52,345 nt of DNA from contig NZ_JBHLWI010000026.1 of assembly GCF_042432905.1 (NCBI RefSeq), positions 1-52,345 on the forward strand, in the 5' to 3' direction. The notes below the pieces were generated by a model, which was not told the origin of the DNA, did not search any database, and saw only the letters and a list, made by a program, of their open reading frames with translations. The DNA is from Fontibacter flavus (GTDB lineage: Bacteria; Bacteroidota; Bacteroidia; Cytophagales; Cyclobacteriaceae). The position numbers were made by a program, and so were the translations under genes. Positions 23,526 to 32,920 of the stretch are shown in pieces. How positions within the stretch are numbered: the first letter of the stretch is position 1; every line of letters begins with the position of its first letter.

Positions 23526-26500
23526 TTATGCCAATTCTCTTAAATCAACCGGTACAACTCTGGAAACGCCGGCCTCAATCATGGTAATACCATAGATGAT
23601 GTCCGTGCTGGCCATAGTCCTTTTGTTGTGAGTGACGATGATAAACTGGGACTCTTTGGAGAAGGTCTGTATAATATTGTTGAATTTATCAATATTGGCA
23701 TCATCCAAAGGCGCATCCACTTCATCAAAAATACAGAATGGTGCCGGCTTAAGCAGGTAAATTGAAAAGAGCAGAGAGGTGGCTGTCAATGTTTTTTCTC
23801 CACCTGAAAGCTGATTGATGGTCAATGGTCTTTTGCCTTTAGGCTTGGCCATAATCTCAATTGGGCTTTCAAGAGGATTATCTGGATCTACAAGTTTCAA
23901 GTCACAGTCATCTTCTGCAGTGAATAAAGAACGGAACACTTTTACAAAATTTTCCTTAATCTTTCCAAAAGCATCTAAGAAGGTTTCTTTGGCAACCTGA
24001 TCGATTTCTTTGATGGTTTCTACCAGGGAATTTTTGGCCTTGATCAAATCCTCCTTTTGGGTAGAAATGAAGGTATAACGTTCCTTAATCTCATCATAAG
24101 CCTCCATAGCCATAGGATTGATAGGGCCTATTTTTTCTAATCTTTCTTTGGCTTTGTTTACAATTTCCCTGATGTCAGATTCACTAAGATCAAGATAGGC
24201 TTCTTCGACTTCAGGATTTTCTTCCATCAATTGGTCAAGGTCTATCTCAAATTCTACACTGAGTCTTTCCTTCAAGCTGGCCAATTTGAGTTTTACCTCG
24301 TTCATGGATTGCTGCATCTCATGGATCAAAGTATCCAGTGATTCTTTGGATTTTTGAAGCTCGCGGATCTGCTTATCTGTCTCATCTATCTGCCCTCTTG
24401 ATGCATAATAATCTTTTTCTGCTTCATTGACACCCTTTTCAATACCTTCCTTTTCCGCATACAATTCAATCAATTCGTCGTCCTTGATTTCATTGTTTTC
24501 CAGTAATCCTTTTATTTCCTGATCAATAGTACTTAGTTCAGCCTGTGACTTTTCAATTCTTTCCTTACTGCTTTCGAAAGTGGCTTGCTTAAACTCAATT
24601 TCCTGTTCAAGACTGTTAACTCTATTCAGTTGTTGATGATAGAGGATATTTTCCTGGTTAAAAGCTGCAGACTTTTGGCTAAAATTTTCATTTTCCGATT
24701 GCAAATAGATATTGATTTCTTCCAGCTCCAGTTCTAAAGCTTCAAAAGCAGCCTTTTCATTTTCAAGGTCAGGAAGGATAGTCTGAAGACTGATTTGAAT
24801 CGATTCAATCCTGTCAATGATATCCTCTCTTTTATTGGCATTTGAAGACAGTAATTCAGCTAGCTGCTCCTTTTTCGTCCTGATCGAAATATACTCCTGA
24901 TTGACTTCATTGATCGCCAGTTGAAGCTTTTCGATAGAAGATTTATAGCTGACTTCCTTTAGTTTAAGAAGATCACTCAGCTTGTTATCCAAATTGGACC
25001 TGGTGGCTGATACTTTTTTGTTCAGCTCTTTGATTTCTTTTTCAAGCTTTTCGAGATTTTTGGCCCGGCCTATTCTTTTTCCTTCAAAAAGACCCACTGA
25101 TCCTCCTGAAATACTGAATTTTCGCTTGGTAAACTTTCCGCTTTCGGTAATGAAAACTGCGCTATTATCAAGAGGGAAATCATGATATTCTCCCTTTACG
25201 ATGTAAACATCATCCAGGATAAATCCGATCAGTTTGGCATATTTTTCATCGTATTCAATTATTTCCGTAGCAGGAATGGCGTTTGGAAATAATTTGGTTT
25301 GGCTGGGATGAAAACTGTTGAAATGCTCTAATACAAAGAAATTGGCTTTTCCTTTGGCTGAATCACTTAATAGATTGACTGCCGCAATAGCCTGAGCTTC
25401 TGTTTCCACTACATAATAATTCATGTAGTTTTCCAGATAATTTTCAATGGTCACCCTGAACCTTTCTTCAGTGGTCAGGATATCTGACAGCAAGGGTGTT
25501 TCTTTTGCCCAGTTGGAATTTTTCTTCAAAAATTTAATGGCCTCAGGAAACCCTTCCAGGTTCTCCACCAAAGATTTGGTCAAATTATATTCATTTTGAC
25601 GGGCATCAAGCTTACGTGAAGTTTGGGTTACTTCCTCACGGATCATTTCGATCACGCGGTTGGCTTCTTCAATTTTTTGTATCTGGTCTTCTTCTTTGGC
25701 TTTGATATTTTGAAGTTCTACAGTTTTAGCATCAAGTTCATCCTTGAGTACCAATATTTTTTCCTCAAACTCTGCCAAATTGGATACCTGACTACTATCA
25801 TCAAAAGCTGTCTTTTCCAACTCCTGTTTCAAAGTAGAAAGCTGTATTTGTTTGATTTCCTGATCCTTAGAAAGTTGATAGACAAGATCCTTTTTGGAAG
25901 AAAAATTTCTGGATAGAACCTTTTGCTTTTCCTGCATTTCGGTCAGTTCAGCTTTTTTAGCCTCATAAGCAGAGCGGAGTTCTTCCACAATAAATTCTTT
26001 TTCGCTTAAAAGCTTTTGTGCAGATTCCTTTTCTTGTTCCAAAGAACGGATACTGAATCCCGCACGGTCATTTGATTTCCTGTCGGTATCAATGGTTTCA
26101 CGGAGCTTTTGGGACCTGTCTTCGAGAAATCTCAGCCGTTCATTTTTGATTTTTTTATCGCTTTCAAACTGTCTGATTTTATTGACATGTTCATTGAGCG
26201 TCTTTTGCCTTGAAGCAAGTAATTTTTCTTTTTGGATAAGGTCAGCCTTAGTATATTCCAATAAAGCTTCTTTTTCAGAGATTTTGGTATTAACAGCTAA
26301 TTTGCTGTCCAGTTCCTGTTGTACCTTTTGGTTAAGGGATATTAAAGCTTCAGAATGTTTTTCTACAGACTTTTTGGCCAAATTGATACTGGCCTCTTTA
26401 TATTCTTTTTTGATTTCAAAGTACTTGGCTGTTTGTTTTGCCTGCTTTTCAAGACTTTTAAGATTTTTCTCTATTTCAAACAAAACATCTTCTACACGTT

Positions 26501-27065
26501 CCAGATCTGCATCTGTATCTTCCAGCTTCCTTAAGGTTTCCTTTTTTCTGGTTTTGAATTTTGAAATTCCGGCAGCTTCTTCAAATAGATCTCTTCTTGA
26601 ATTATTCTTGTCATTGAGTAATTCATCGATCATTTTCAATTCAATAATAGCATAGCTGTTAGAATTGATACCTGTATCCATAAACAGGTTGGTAATATCC
26701 TTCAAGCGGCAAGCCACACCATTCAGCAGGTATTCACTCTCCCCACTTCTGTAATAACGGCGTGTGATGGTGACGTGAGTATATTCGGTAGGAAGAAGGT
26801 TTTTGGTGTTTTCAAAAGTCAGGGAAACTTCCGCCAAATTGGTAGGCTTTCGGTTTTTGGTACCATTGAAAATCACGTTTTCCATTTTATCAGAGCGGAG
26901 CATTCTGGACTTTTGTTCACCCAAAACCCACCTGATTGCATCCACAACATTGGATTTGCCGCATCCATTTGGACCCACCACACCGGTAATTCCTTTGTCA
27001 AAATGGATGACCATCCTGTCACCAAAACTTTTAAATCCTTTTATCTCGAGCTTACTCAGCAGCAT
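23526..27065 (-). CDS. smc: chromosome segregation protein SMC
   Basis: The start is set at 27065 (MLLSKLEIKGFKSFGDR), the conserved SMC beginning; an ATG 24 bases upstream only adds MYKFNCFR. 1179 residues: N-terminal ATPase half with Walker A GPNGCGKS (31-38) and a Q-loop, a long coiled coil, a hinge at about 510-650 (EGFPEAIKFLKKN to KFSISGGSVGLFEG), a second coiled coil, then the signature LSGGEKTL and Walker B PFCIFDEVDAPLDD. SMC condenses and separates chromosomes with ScpA and ScpB, which are not in this window. A well-formed leftward promoter is at 27094-27123. Confidence 0.97.
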   Translation of the reverse strand: MLLSKLEIKGFKSFGDRMVIHFDKGITGVVGPNGCGKSNVVDAIRWVLGEQKSRMLRSDKMENVIFNGTKNRKPTNLAEVSLTFENTKNLLPTEYTHVTITRRYYRSGESEYLLNGVACRLKDITNLFMDTGINSNSYAIIELKMIDELLNDKNNSRRDLFEEAAGISKFKTRKKETLRKLEDTDADLERVEDVLFEIEKNLKSLEKQAKQTAKYFEIKKEYKEASINLAKKSVEKHSEALISLNQKVQQELDSKLAVNTKISEKEALLEYTKADLIQKEKLLASRQKTLNEHVNKIRQFESDKKIKNERLRFLEDRSQKLRETIDTDRKSNDRAGFSIRSLEQEKESAQKLLSEKEFIVEELRSAYEAKKAELTEMQEKQKVLSRNFSSKKDLVYQLSKDQEIKQIQLSTLKQELEKTAFDDSSQVSNLAEFEEKILVLKDELDAKTVELQNIKAKEEDQIQKIEEANRVIEMIREEVTQTSRKLDARQNEYNLTKSLVENLEGFPEAIKFLKKNSNWAKETPLLSDILTTEERFRVTIENYLENYMNYYVVETEAQAIAAVNLLSDSAKGKANFFVLEHFNSFHPSQTKLFPNAIPATEIIEYDEKYAKLIGFILDDVYIVKGEYHDFPLDNSAVFITESGKFTKRKFSISGGSVGLFEGKRIGRAKNLEKLEKEIKELNKKVSATRSNLDNKLSDLLKLKEVSYKSSIEKLQLAINEVNQEYISIRTKKEQLAELLSSNANKREDIIDRIESIQISLQTILPDLENEKAAFEALELELEEINIYLQSENENFSQKSAAFNQENILYHQQLNRVNSLEQEIEFKQATFESSKERIEKSQAELSTIDQEIKGLLENNEIKDDELIELYAEKEGIEKGVNEAEKDYYASRGQIDETDKQIRELQKSKESLDTLIHEMQQSMNEVKLKLASLKERLSVEFEIDLDQLMEENPEVEEAYLDLSESDIREIVNKAKERLEKIGPINPMAMEAYDEIKERYTFISTQKEDLIKAKNSLVETIKEIDQVAKETFLDAFGKIKENFVKVFRSLFTAEDDCDLKLVDPDNPLESPIEIMAKPKGKRPLTINQLSGGEKTLTATSLLFSIYLLKPAPFCIFDEVDAPLDDANIDKFNNIIQTFSKESQFIIVTHNKRTMASTDIIYGITMIEAGVSRVVPVDLRELA

Positions 27066-27093
27066 CCTAAAGCAATTGAATTTGTACAACGAA

Positions 27094-27123
27094 CAAAATT
27101 AACCTATTTCAGATATTTACCAA
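27094..27123 (-). promoter_or_regulatory. Bacteroidota-type promoter for smc
   Basis: Read leftward: TTG (27123-27121), 19 bases, TAATTTTG (27101-27094). Both boxes and the spacing match the phylum consensus, 28 bases from the chosen start. It lies in the 113-base divergent gap shared with the 27179 gene. Confidence 0.62.
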
Positions 27124-27178
27124 GACTTGGCTGACTATGCCTTTTTAACTATCTTGGACAACATAAAACAATTGTGCC

Positions 27179-27706
27179 GTGGATGCAGGAAATTTAATAT
27201 ATATCGTCGCTGTAATTATCTATTTCATTTATAGTGCCTTAAAGAAAAATAAAGGACAGGATGAAATTGATTTGCCGGAAAAACCACAAGAACAAAGCAA
27301 GCCTGTCTCTTTTGAAGATTTGTTGAAAGAAATCCGTCAAGGGCAACAGGCGAGAGAAAAGGATTTGAGTACAAGCGGTCAGGGTAATGCTGTAGGAGAT
27401 AGAAAACCTGTGCCTGCCCACTACGATGATCCAAATCCAAGGAGGTATCAGGCTGAAGTTAAAAAGCAGCCAAAAGCATTTGAAAAGTTTCAGGGGGAAG
27501 TTTCCGAAAGGGAGCGTCCCAAATTGATGACCTTGGACGAACAGGTCAGACTGACCGGATCAATCGAGGGAATAAAATCTTCTCTGCAAACTGAATCTTT
27601 GGAAAAAGAGCAAGGTGAAAATAAATATGCAAAGCTTCTGAAAAACCCTGAAACAGTAAAAGATGCGGTAATTCTAAGTGAAATTTTGAACCGAAAGCAT
27701 TTTTAA
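27179..27706 (+). CDS. membrane-anchored hypothetical protein, GTG start
   Basis: 175 residues, starting at GTG (27179); no early in-frame ATG exists. One N-terminal membrane helix (LIYIVAVIIYFIYSAL) is followed by a charged, low-complexity cytosolic region rich in Lys, Glu and Gln (GQDEIDLPEKPQEQSKPVSFEDLLKEI and the rest). The tail KLLKNPETVKDAVILSEILNRKHF is a predicted helix and looks the most conserved. No named family is recognised. Members of this sort are common beside smc in Cytophagales, but I cannot assign a function. It is divergent from smc and followed by the WYL regulator gene. Confidence 0.8.
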   Translation: MDAGNLIYIVAVIIYFIYSALKKNKGQDEIDLPEKPQEQSKPVSFEDLLKEIRQGQQAREKDLSTSGQGNAVGDRKPVPAHYDDPNPRRYQAEVKKQPKAFEKFQGEVSERERPKLMTLDEQVRLTGSIEGIKSSLQTESLEKEQGENKYAKLLKNPETVKDAVILSEILNRKHF

Positions 27707-27791
27707 GATTTTTATATATTCGACAATTAATGTCTAAAATTTCTGAACTGTTTGGCTATTTATTATATTTTGGGTCTGAACAGTTAACATT

Positions 27792-28706
27792 ATGTCAAAA
27801 TCAAATTCAGTAGAGCAGCAAAAAATTCTCAGGGTTTTTAAATTAATCAATTTACTGAGAGGAAATATTGGTAAACCTGTCCATAAACTGGCAGAATCAC
27901 TGCAAACAGATCCGCGGACAATTTACCGTTATTTCAAACTGCTTGAAGCATTGGGTTTTGAGATTGAAAAAAAGCATTCCAAGTTCCGCATTGTGGATCG
28001 CGTAGAAAATCCTACTGAATATGCATATGGAACATTCAGTGAAGAGGAAATCCTGTTTATGAATGAATTGGTCAACAAAAGCAGCCATAAAAACCTGCTT
28101 AAAGATTCTATTCTTCAAAAAATCAATATTCGATCGGATTTTAGACAAAGTGTAAATCAGCTATTCAATGCTAATCTGGGTATTTTTGTAGACTTGATTT
28201 CCAGGGCCATTAAGGAACAAAACCAGGTTATATTGAGCGACTATTATTCCCTTAGCTCTGACTCTGTCTCGGACCGTTTGGTTGAACCCGTCGCATTCAA
28301 CAATAATTTTGATTCTATTTATGCTTTAGAGGTCGAAAGTAAAGAGATGAAAATGTTTAAAATTGAAAGAATAGGAGAGGTTTTATTGACCTCTAAGCCT
28401 TTCAAATATCAAGCATTACACCAACCTTTAGAGCAAGGGCTTTTTGGATTTACCGGAAAAAACCAATTCCCTGTACATCTCAAACTATCCAAAAAAGCAT
28501 ACCAATTGATGATGGAGGAGTATCCGGACGCCAAACCTTTTACCTATTCCAAGAATAGGAACCAATATTTTTTTGAGGGGAAGATACCCCAGCTGCCTGG
28601 ATTGGCTAGATTCATATTGGGTTTGCCCGGTGAAGTAAAAGTCTTGGAAGGGGAGGAGTTGAAAGTCTATCTGACAGAACAATTGGATAAAGCAAAATAT
28701 TTCTGA
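27792..28706 (+). CDS. WYL-domain transcriptional regulator (HTH plus WYL)
   Basis: 304 residues. An N-terminal winged helix-turn-helix (about 8-65: KLAESLQTDPRTIYRYFKLLEALGFEIEKKHSKFRIV) is followed by a WYL domain from about 130 on (AIKEQNQVILSDYYS, VEPVAFNNNFDSIYALEVESKEMKMFKIERIGEVLLT) and a C-terminal WCX-like part. The family usually senses a nucleic acid or small ligand and often controls DNA-damage or defence genes. No defence gene is nearby, so targets are unknown. The upstream AACTGTT/AACAGTT repeat (27746-27785) may be its own operator. It ends at a strong terminator. Confidence 0.9.
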   Translation: MSKSNSVEQQKILRVFKLINLLRGNIGKPVHKLAESLQTDPRTIYRYFKLLEALGFEIEKKHSKFRIVDRVENPTEYAYGTFSEEEILFMNELVNKSSHKNLLKDSILQKINIRSDFRQSVNQLFNANLGIFVDLISRAIKEQNQVILSDYYSLSSDSVSDRLVEPVAFNNNFDSIYALEVESKEMKMFKIERIGEVLLTSKPFKYQALHQPLEQGLFGFTGKNQFPVHLKLSKKAYQLMMEEYPDAKPFTYSKNRNQYFFEGKIPQLPGLARFILGLPGEVKVLEGEELKVYLTEQLDKAKYF

Positions 28707-28725
28707 TAAGAAAAGGGTAAAATAA

Positions 28726-28764
28726 AAAAAGGTTGGACAGGTTTTGCACCTGTCCAACCTTTTT
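28726..28764. terminator. bidirectional intrinsic terminator
   Basis: Perfect 17-bp stem AAAAAGGTTGGACAGGT / ACCTGTCCAACCTTTTT with a five-base loop. Strong in both directions, between the convergent WYL and DUF4301 genes. Confidence 0.9.
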
Positions 28765-28784
28765 AACGGGTTATTACAGTAAGA

Positions 28785-30299
28785 TCAACCTTGATGTTCG
28801 TCTCTAAGCAAATCATTGACAGTTTTTACAGGATTGAATGTGATCAATGGAACTTCCACAAAAACGGTATTCCAATCTGCCATAGAACCGTTCCATAACC
28901 CAGGTAATTCCTGCGCTTTTAAGTCCCTGCCACTTTTTGACTTTTCGGTAATAAAGCCTGTACGCAAATCCCTATATGCCAACAAGTTGAATTTCTCACC
29001 TTTGTAATTTTTGGTAGCACAAACCAAATCAACTGGATTGAAGTGGGTTGAAGCTTGTAAAATTTCTTTTTGCTTTAAGTCTGACAGATCAATTTGGGCT
29101 GTTTCGGCTATTTGAAGAGAAAGAGAACCATCATCCTCTTTCACCCAAAAAGGACCGCCACCAGGTTCTCCTGTATTTTTCACCATCCCGCATACCCTTA
29201 TCGGTCTATTTAGCTTGGAAATCAAATAATCTGCTTTTTCCTTGTCAGACAATGAGGCATAACCATCGGGCAATTTTCCCTCTAATACCTCCGTAATAAC
29301 CTTTTCTCCAATCTTGATAGTGCTTGGTTTGTTGTCTGTTTCCAATCTTTTCAGTGCGTCAAAGACCTTTTCCTGGATTTCCAACAATAAACCGCCTATG
29401 GCTATTTTATAGTCTCTCGTTGTGTTTTTAAGTCTATCAGGGACGACATTGTCAATGTTTTTGATAAATATTATGTCACCATCAATTTCATTTAGATTTT
29501 CCAAAAGGGCTCCATGGCCAGCTGGTCTGAACAATATGCTTCCGTCATCTTCAAAAAATGGTTGATTGTCCATATCCACAGCAATGGTATCGGTAGATTT
29601 TTTCTGTTGAGAGTAACTGACGTCAAACTTGACACCATATTCCTTTTCAAGTTTGGGTTTGACCAATGCTACTTCTGCTTTGAATTTCTCTTCATGTTCA
29701 GGAGAAACTGTGAAGTGTAACCTTACCGTATTCTCAGCACCTAAAGCATACATCACCCCTTCGATAAAATGCTCATAAGTAGGCGTTCTGTCGTGGTCTG
29801 CGTAATGATGGAATTTCAGTAATCCCTTCGGCAACTGACCATATCCCAGGCCATTATCATTTAATAGATGACTGATAATCAATTGATACTGTTGACTGGA
29901 AAGGGCTTTAGAAAGACTTGAACCCGCTTCTTTTAGACTGTTATCAAGGTCATCATAAAATGCAAACCTATCAATATTTTGAATAAACTTTTGGACAAAA
30001 GAGCTTTTTGAAATGTCCCCATCACCCTCTAAAAATGAAAAAAGATCCTTGAACATCCTGGAAGCAGCACCACTTGCCGGAACAAATTTTATAATTTTTT
30101 TAGTGTCTGTTTTAGCCGGATAGGTATCCTGAAAATCACTGATTTCTGATTCCGTCAATACCTTGATACCATTTCCAATTGTGGCAGCTTCAACAATCGG
30201 AAGAAAAGGGAAGCCCTCCTTGAAATTTTTCAGCTGTTCCTTGACTTTTTCCAGGGACATTCCCTGCTCGGTAATTTGCTTTTCTAGGTTTGAATCCAT
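28785..30299 (-). CDS. DUF4301 family protein
   Basis: A 504-residue cytosolic protein. KIIKFVPASGAASRMFKDLF near residue 70 resembles the glycine-rich nucleotide loop of sugar-phosphate nucleotidyltransferases. DGSILFRPAGHGALLENLNEIDGDIIFIKNIDN, and later CGMVKNTGEPGGGPFWV, are strong family hallmarks. Both fit an activity on a phosphorylated sugar or nucleotide, but the family has no established reaction. DUF4301 is largely restricted to Bacteroidota. Monocistronic: 130 bases separate it from pxpC, and it ends at the strong hairpin. Confidence 0.92.
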   Translation of the reverse strand: MDSNLEKQITEQGMSLEKVKEQLKNFKEGFPFLPIVEAATIGNGIKVLTESEISDFQDTYPAKTDTKKIIKFVPASGAASRMFKDLFSFLEGDGDISKSSFVQKFIQNIDRFAFYDDLDNSLKEAGSSLSKALSSQQYQLIISHLLNDNGLGYGQLPKGLLKFHHYADHDRTPTYEHFIEGVMYALGAENTVRLHFTVSPEHEEKFKAEVALVKPKLEKEYGVKFDVSYSQQKKSTDTIAVDMDNQPFFEDDGSILFRPAGHGALLENLNEIDGDIIFIKNIDNVVPDRLKNTTRDYKIAIGGLLLEIQEKVFDALKRLETDNKPSTIKIGEKVITEVLEGKLPDGYASLSDKEKADYLISKLNRPIRVCGMVKNTGEPGGGPFWVKEDDGSLSLQIAETAQIDLSDLKQKEILQASTHFNPVDLVCATKNYKGEKFNLLAYRDLRTGFITEKSKSGRDLKAQELPGLWNGSMADWNTVFVEVPLITFNPVKTVNDLLRDEHQG

Positions 30300-30429
30300 G
30301 GTTGATTTTGGTTAAATAATAAAAGTTTAATATATAAACTGGACGGCTCTAATAAAAATTTATTGATTCCATTCCGAAAAAAAACTTTGTGACTTTGAAA
30401 TTGATAAAATCAAAACCAATCCCTAAATG

Positions 30430-31308
30430 CTATAATTGCCCTGCAATTTCAAACTTGATTTTATCCCCACTACGTTTTTGGGCGAGCACATTCAGGGAAA
30501 TATTGTCTATCTGTAATATTCTTGGATATCCTCCTGTCACCTGGGCATCCCGCATTAGGATGATTAATTTGCCGGAAGGAGTCATCTGAACAGTACCTGG
30601 ATAAACTGGTGAAGTAAGAATCTGTGGCAGGTCATTTGAAATTTCTTCTTTTAACTGATATGCCATTCTATTGACCAAATCAGAAATTGAAAAGGCCTTA
30701 TTGCTGATTCTATTTTTCAACAACTGGGGCAAAAGGTCCCATTCAGGTCCTGGATAAGCTTTTATAATTGAAGTCCTGTACCAATCTGACCGGACTTTGG
30801 CTTTCAAGTCAACTTTTGGATAAAATCTTCCTTCTTCAGAAAGATAGCAAATACTATCATTTTTCTGGATCCTGTCTCTTGGTGTTATCATAGGGTACCA
30901 GCTTTTGCTGCCTGCTATTTCCTCCGACTCAAAGCCACCCTGTATTCCCATATATAACCATTGGCCCTTTCTAAACTTCAATATACTGACAGTATCATCC
31001 GGTTGGATTTCCACTACTTGCCCCATCTTGATATACTGTTTGTTATTCAACAAAATGTCTGCATCGGATCCGGCAAAAACAATCCTTGTAGCCATTTCAA
31101 AAACCATTTCAGGTCCTACACCGGACATTTCCAGAACAGCGGCTCCCTTATTGTTTTGCAGGATAAAATTGACCTGAGCCAAAGAGTACCTGTCCATGGC
31201 ACCTGAATAAGGAACCCCAAATTGGGCATAACCAAAGCGCCCCAAATCTTGAACTGTAGTGATAAGTCCAGGCTTCCGGAAGTGGATATATGCAGGAACC
31301 TTAATCAT
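30430..31308 (-). CDS. pxpC: 5-oxoprolinase subunit C (biotin-dependent carboxyltransferase / KipA family)
   Basis: 292 residues. KPGLITTVQDLGRFGYAQFGVPYSGAMDRYSL at the N-terminus is the classic AHS2/KipA signature, followed by LEMSGVGPEMVF and, near the end, RDAQVTGGYPRILQI. With PxpA and PxpB it opens the 5-oxoproline ring using ATP, returning glutamate to metabolism. Its start overlaps pxpB by 8 bases. Third gene of the leftward pxpABC unit. The order A-B-C and close packing are usual. Confidence 0.95.
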   Translation of the reverse strand: MIKVPAYIHFRKPGLITTVQDLGRFGYAQFGVPYSGAMDRYSLAQVNFILQNNKGAAVLEMSGVGPEMVFEMATRIVFAGSDADILLNNKQYIKMGQVVEIQPDDTVSILKFRKGQWLYMGIQGGFESEEIAGSKSWYPMITPRDRIQKNDSICYLSEEGRFYPKVDLKAKVRSDWYRTSIIKAYPGPEWDLLPQLLKNRISNKAFSISDLVNRMAYQLKEEISNDLPQILTSPVYPGTVQMTPSGKLIILMRDAQVTGGYPRILQIDNISLNVLAQKRSGDKIKFEIAGQL

Positions 31309-32011
31309 AATGTATTTGGTATAAGCCTTTTTCTGATAAGTCTTTTATTCTTCGAAATTCAATCTTGTTGATTTCCTGAAACCTGATTTTATCCCCGATT
31401 TGTGCTATTGACGGAGGACTTTTCGAAATGTCAAACAATTTGATTGGCGACCGTCCTATAGCATGCCAACCTCCTGGGCTATCCATTGGGTAAATACCCG
31501 TTTGTTGTCCTCCTATAGCTACGGTTCCTTTTGGCAAAAACCTATCAGGATTGGACTTTCTTGGAGTATAAAGCCTTGGATTTAATCCTCCCAAATACAT
31601 GAATCCAGGCAAAAATCCATAGAAATGCAGCAAATAGGAAGGTTGGGAATGTAACCTGATCAACTCTTCCACCTCCATTCCATGAGTTTTTGAAAGGTTG
31701 GGAAGGTCTTTTCCAAATTCAATATCATAGCAAACCGGAATAACCCAGGTTTTTGACTTGAATTCAAAAATTTTGTTCGGGAGCACTTTAATTTCTTCTA
31801 ATAAATCCTGGCAGTCCTTATCAGTTATCTCAAATTGGAGCTTTAAAGAAAGGGTATTGAAGCCAAACCTTATTTCTTTGATGCCTTCTTTATATTCCTT
31901 TTCCAAAAATTCCTTTACCTTCATCTGATCTTTGAGAATCTCTACCGAGATTTCTTTTGGCCAAATAAACTCGATCAATTTACTGTGCGTCTGATAATAG
32001 GAAATCTCCAT
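31301..32011 (-). CDS. pxpB: 5-oxoprolinase subunit B (KipI / AHS1 family)
   Basis: 236 residues. The AHS1 motif HSQPSYLLHFYGFLPGFMYLGGL, followed by RKSNPDRFLPKGTVAIGGQQTGIYPMDSPGGWHAIGR, is diagnostic of the family, called KipI where it inhibits the sporulation kinase KinA in Bacillus. In this context the enzyme role with PxpA and PxpC is the better reading. It starts 4 bases after pxpA and overlaps pxpC by 8 bases, so the three are made together. Confidence 0.95.
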   Translation of the reverse strand: MEISYYQTHSKLIEFIWPKEISVEILKDQMKVKEFLEKEYKEGIKEIRFGFNTLSLKLQFEITDKDCQDLLEEIKVLPNKIFEFKSKTWVIPVCYDIEFGKDLPNLSKTHGMEVEELIRLHSQPSYLLHFYGFLPGFMYLGGLNPRLYTPRKSNPDRFLPKGTVAIGGQQTGIYPMDSPGGWHAIGRSPIKLFDISKSPPSIAQIGDKIRFQEINKIEFRRIKDLSEKGLYQIHYD

Positions 32012-32015
32012 TTTT

Positions 32016-32720
32016 TTAGATGTTTAGATTTACCCTGATAGTCTTTAGAATCTCTACTGCCGAAGGATTGTCTCCATGTATGCATAAGGTTTCGGCTTTA
32101 ATCGGGACCAATTCACCCTCAATTGTTTTAACTTTCCCATATAACATCATTTGTTTGACATGGTCAAGAACTTCTTTAGGATCTGTCAGCAAGGCTTTAG
32201 GATGACTTCTTGAAACCAAAGTAAGATTAGAATGATAGGACCTATCAGCAAAGGCCTCCGTGATTATCGGAACATTATTTTCCAAAGCTAGTCTTTCGAT
32301 TACTGAATTTGGGGGAACATATAGGTTTACCCCAGGAAAATTACTCATGACCTGAATAAGAAGACCTGCTATTTCAGGATCTATAGCTGCTTCATTGTAC
32401 AAAGCCCCATGCGGTTTGATATGATGAAATATCGCCTGCTCTTCTTTACAGATATTTTCAAAAAGCTTCAGTTGCGCCATTATAGAACCCTTTAAATCCG
32501 AAAAGGGAATTACCAGTTTTTTCCTCCCAAAATTCTCCCTGTCAGGGTAGGAAGGATGTGCTCCGATTTTCACAAGATTCTTTTTAGCCATCCGGATGGA
32601 CTTTCGGATACTGAACTCATCACCTGCATGGCCGCCACAAGAAATATTACAGCTATCTAGCAAAGGCATGAGTTGGTTATCATTATCCAAACCTTCTCCT
32701 AAGTCACAATTGATATCCAT
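32016..32720 (-). CDS. pxpA: 5-oxoprolinase subunit A (LamB/YcsF family)
   Basis: Several nearby ATGs are possible starts (32738, 32735, 32723, 32720); MDINCDLGEG at 32720 is the conserved beginning. 234 residues. DINCDLGEGLDNDNQLMPLLDSCNISCGGHAGD carries the metal-site residues of the YcsF fold, and KPHGALYNEA and VPIKAETLCIHGDNPSAVEIL follow. It is the ring-opening subunit, working with PxpB and PxpC in the cytosol. Pyroglutamate forms spontaneously from glutamine and from peptide breakdown, so this unit complements the secreted peptidases and GGT elsewhere in the window. The thioesterase gene runs divergently upstream. Confidence 0.95.
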   Translation of the reverse strand: MDINCDLGEGLDNDNQLMPLLDSCNISCGGHAGDEFSIRKSIRMAKKNLVKIGAHPSYPDRENFGRKKLVIPFSDLKGSIMAQLKLFENICKEEQAIFHHIKPHGALYNEAAIDPEIAGLLIQVMSNFPGVNLYVPPNSVIERLALENNVPIITEAFADRSYHSNLTLVSRSHPKALLTDPKEVLDHVKQMMLYGKVKTIEGELVPIKAETLCIHGDNPSAVEILKTIRVNLNI

Positions 32721-32889
32721 CATCTTTTGAACCATCATAAGTTAAAATTAAAAAGATATTTGATTCTTCCTTGTAGTTTGAGAGATAAAGCAAATCAGAA
32801 ATCGAGAAAACTATTTAACCTTGATTTATTGTGCTTTGGAATTTCCCCTAGACCTATTTCATCCAGCTTAATCATTTGTGGTAAATTCC

Positions 32890-32897
32890 TACCTTTG
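32890..32897 (+). promoter_or_regulatory. -7 box for the thioesterase gene
   Basis: TACCTTTG, an exact TAnnTTTG, 23 bases before the ATG at 32921. The nearest TTTG is too close to serve as -33, so only the -7 element is supported. Confidence 0.4.
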
Positions 32898-32920
32898 TCT
32901 TCGCAATAAAGAATATAGAC

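Noticed and set aside
26092..26655. A 187-codon + strand frame opposite smc
   Set aside because: It lies wholly within the coding region of SMC on the other strand, is low in complexity (Ser, Leu, Phe rich) and is the mirror of the coiled-coil codons. No family features.
30430..32720. KipI/KipA-type sporulation kinase control by pxpB/pxpC
   Set aside because: The complete A-B-C set in one unit points to 5-oxoprolinase; the phylum does not sporulate.
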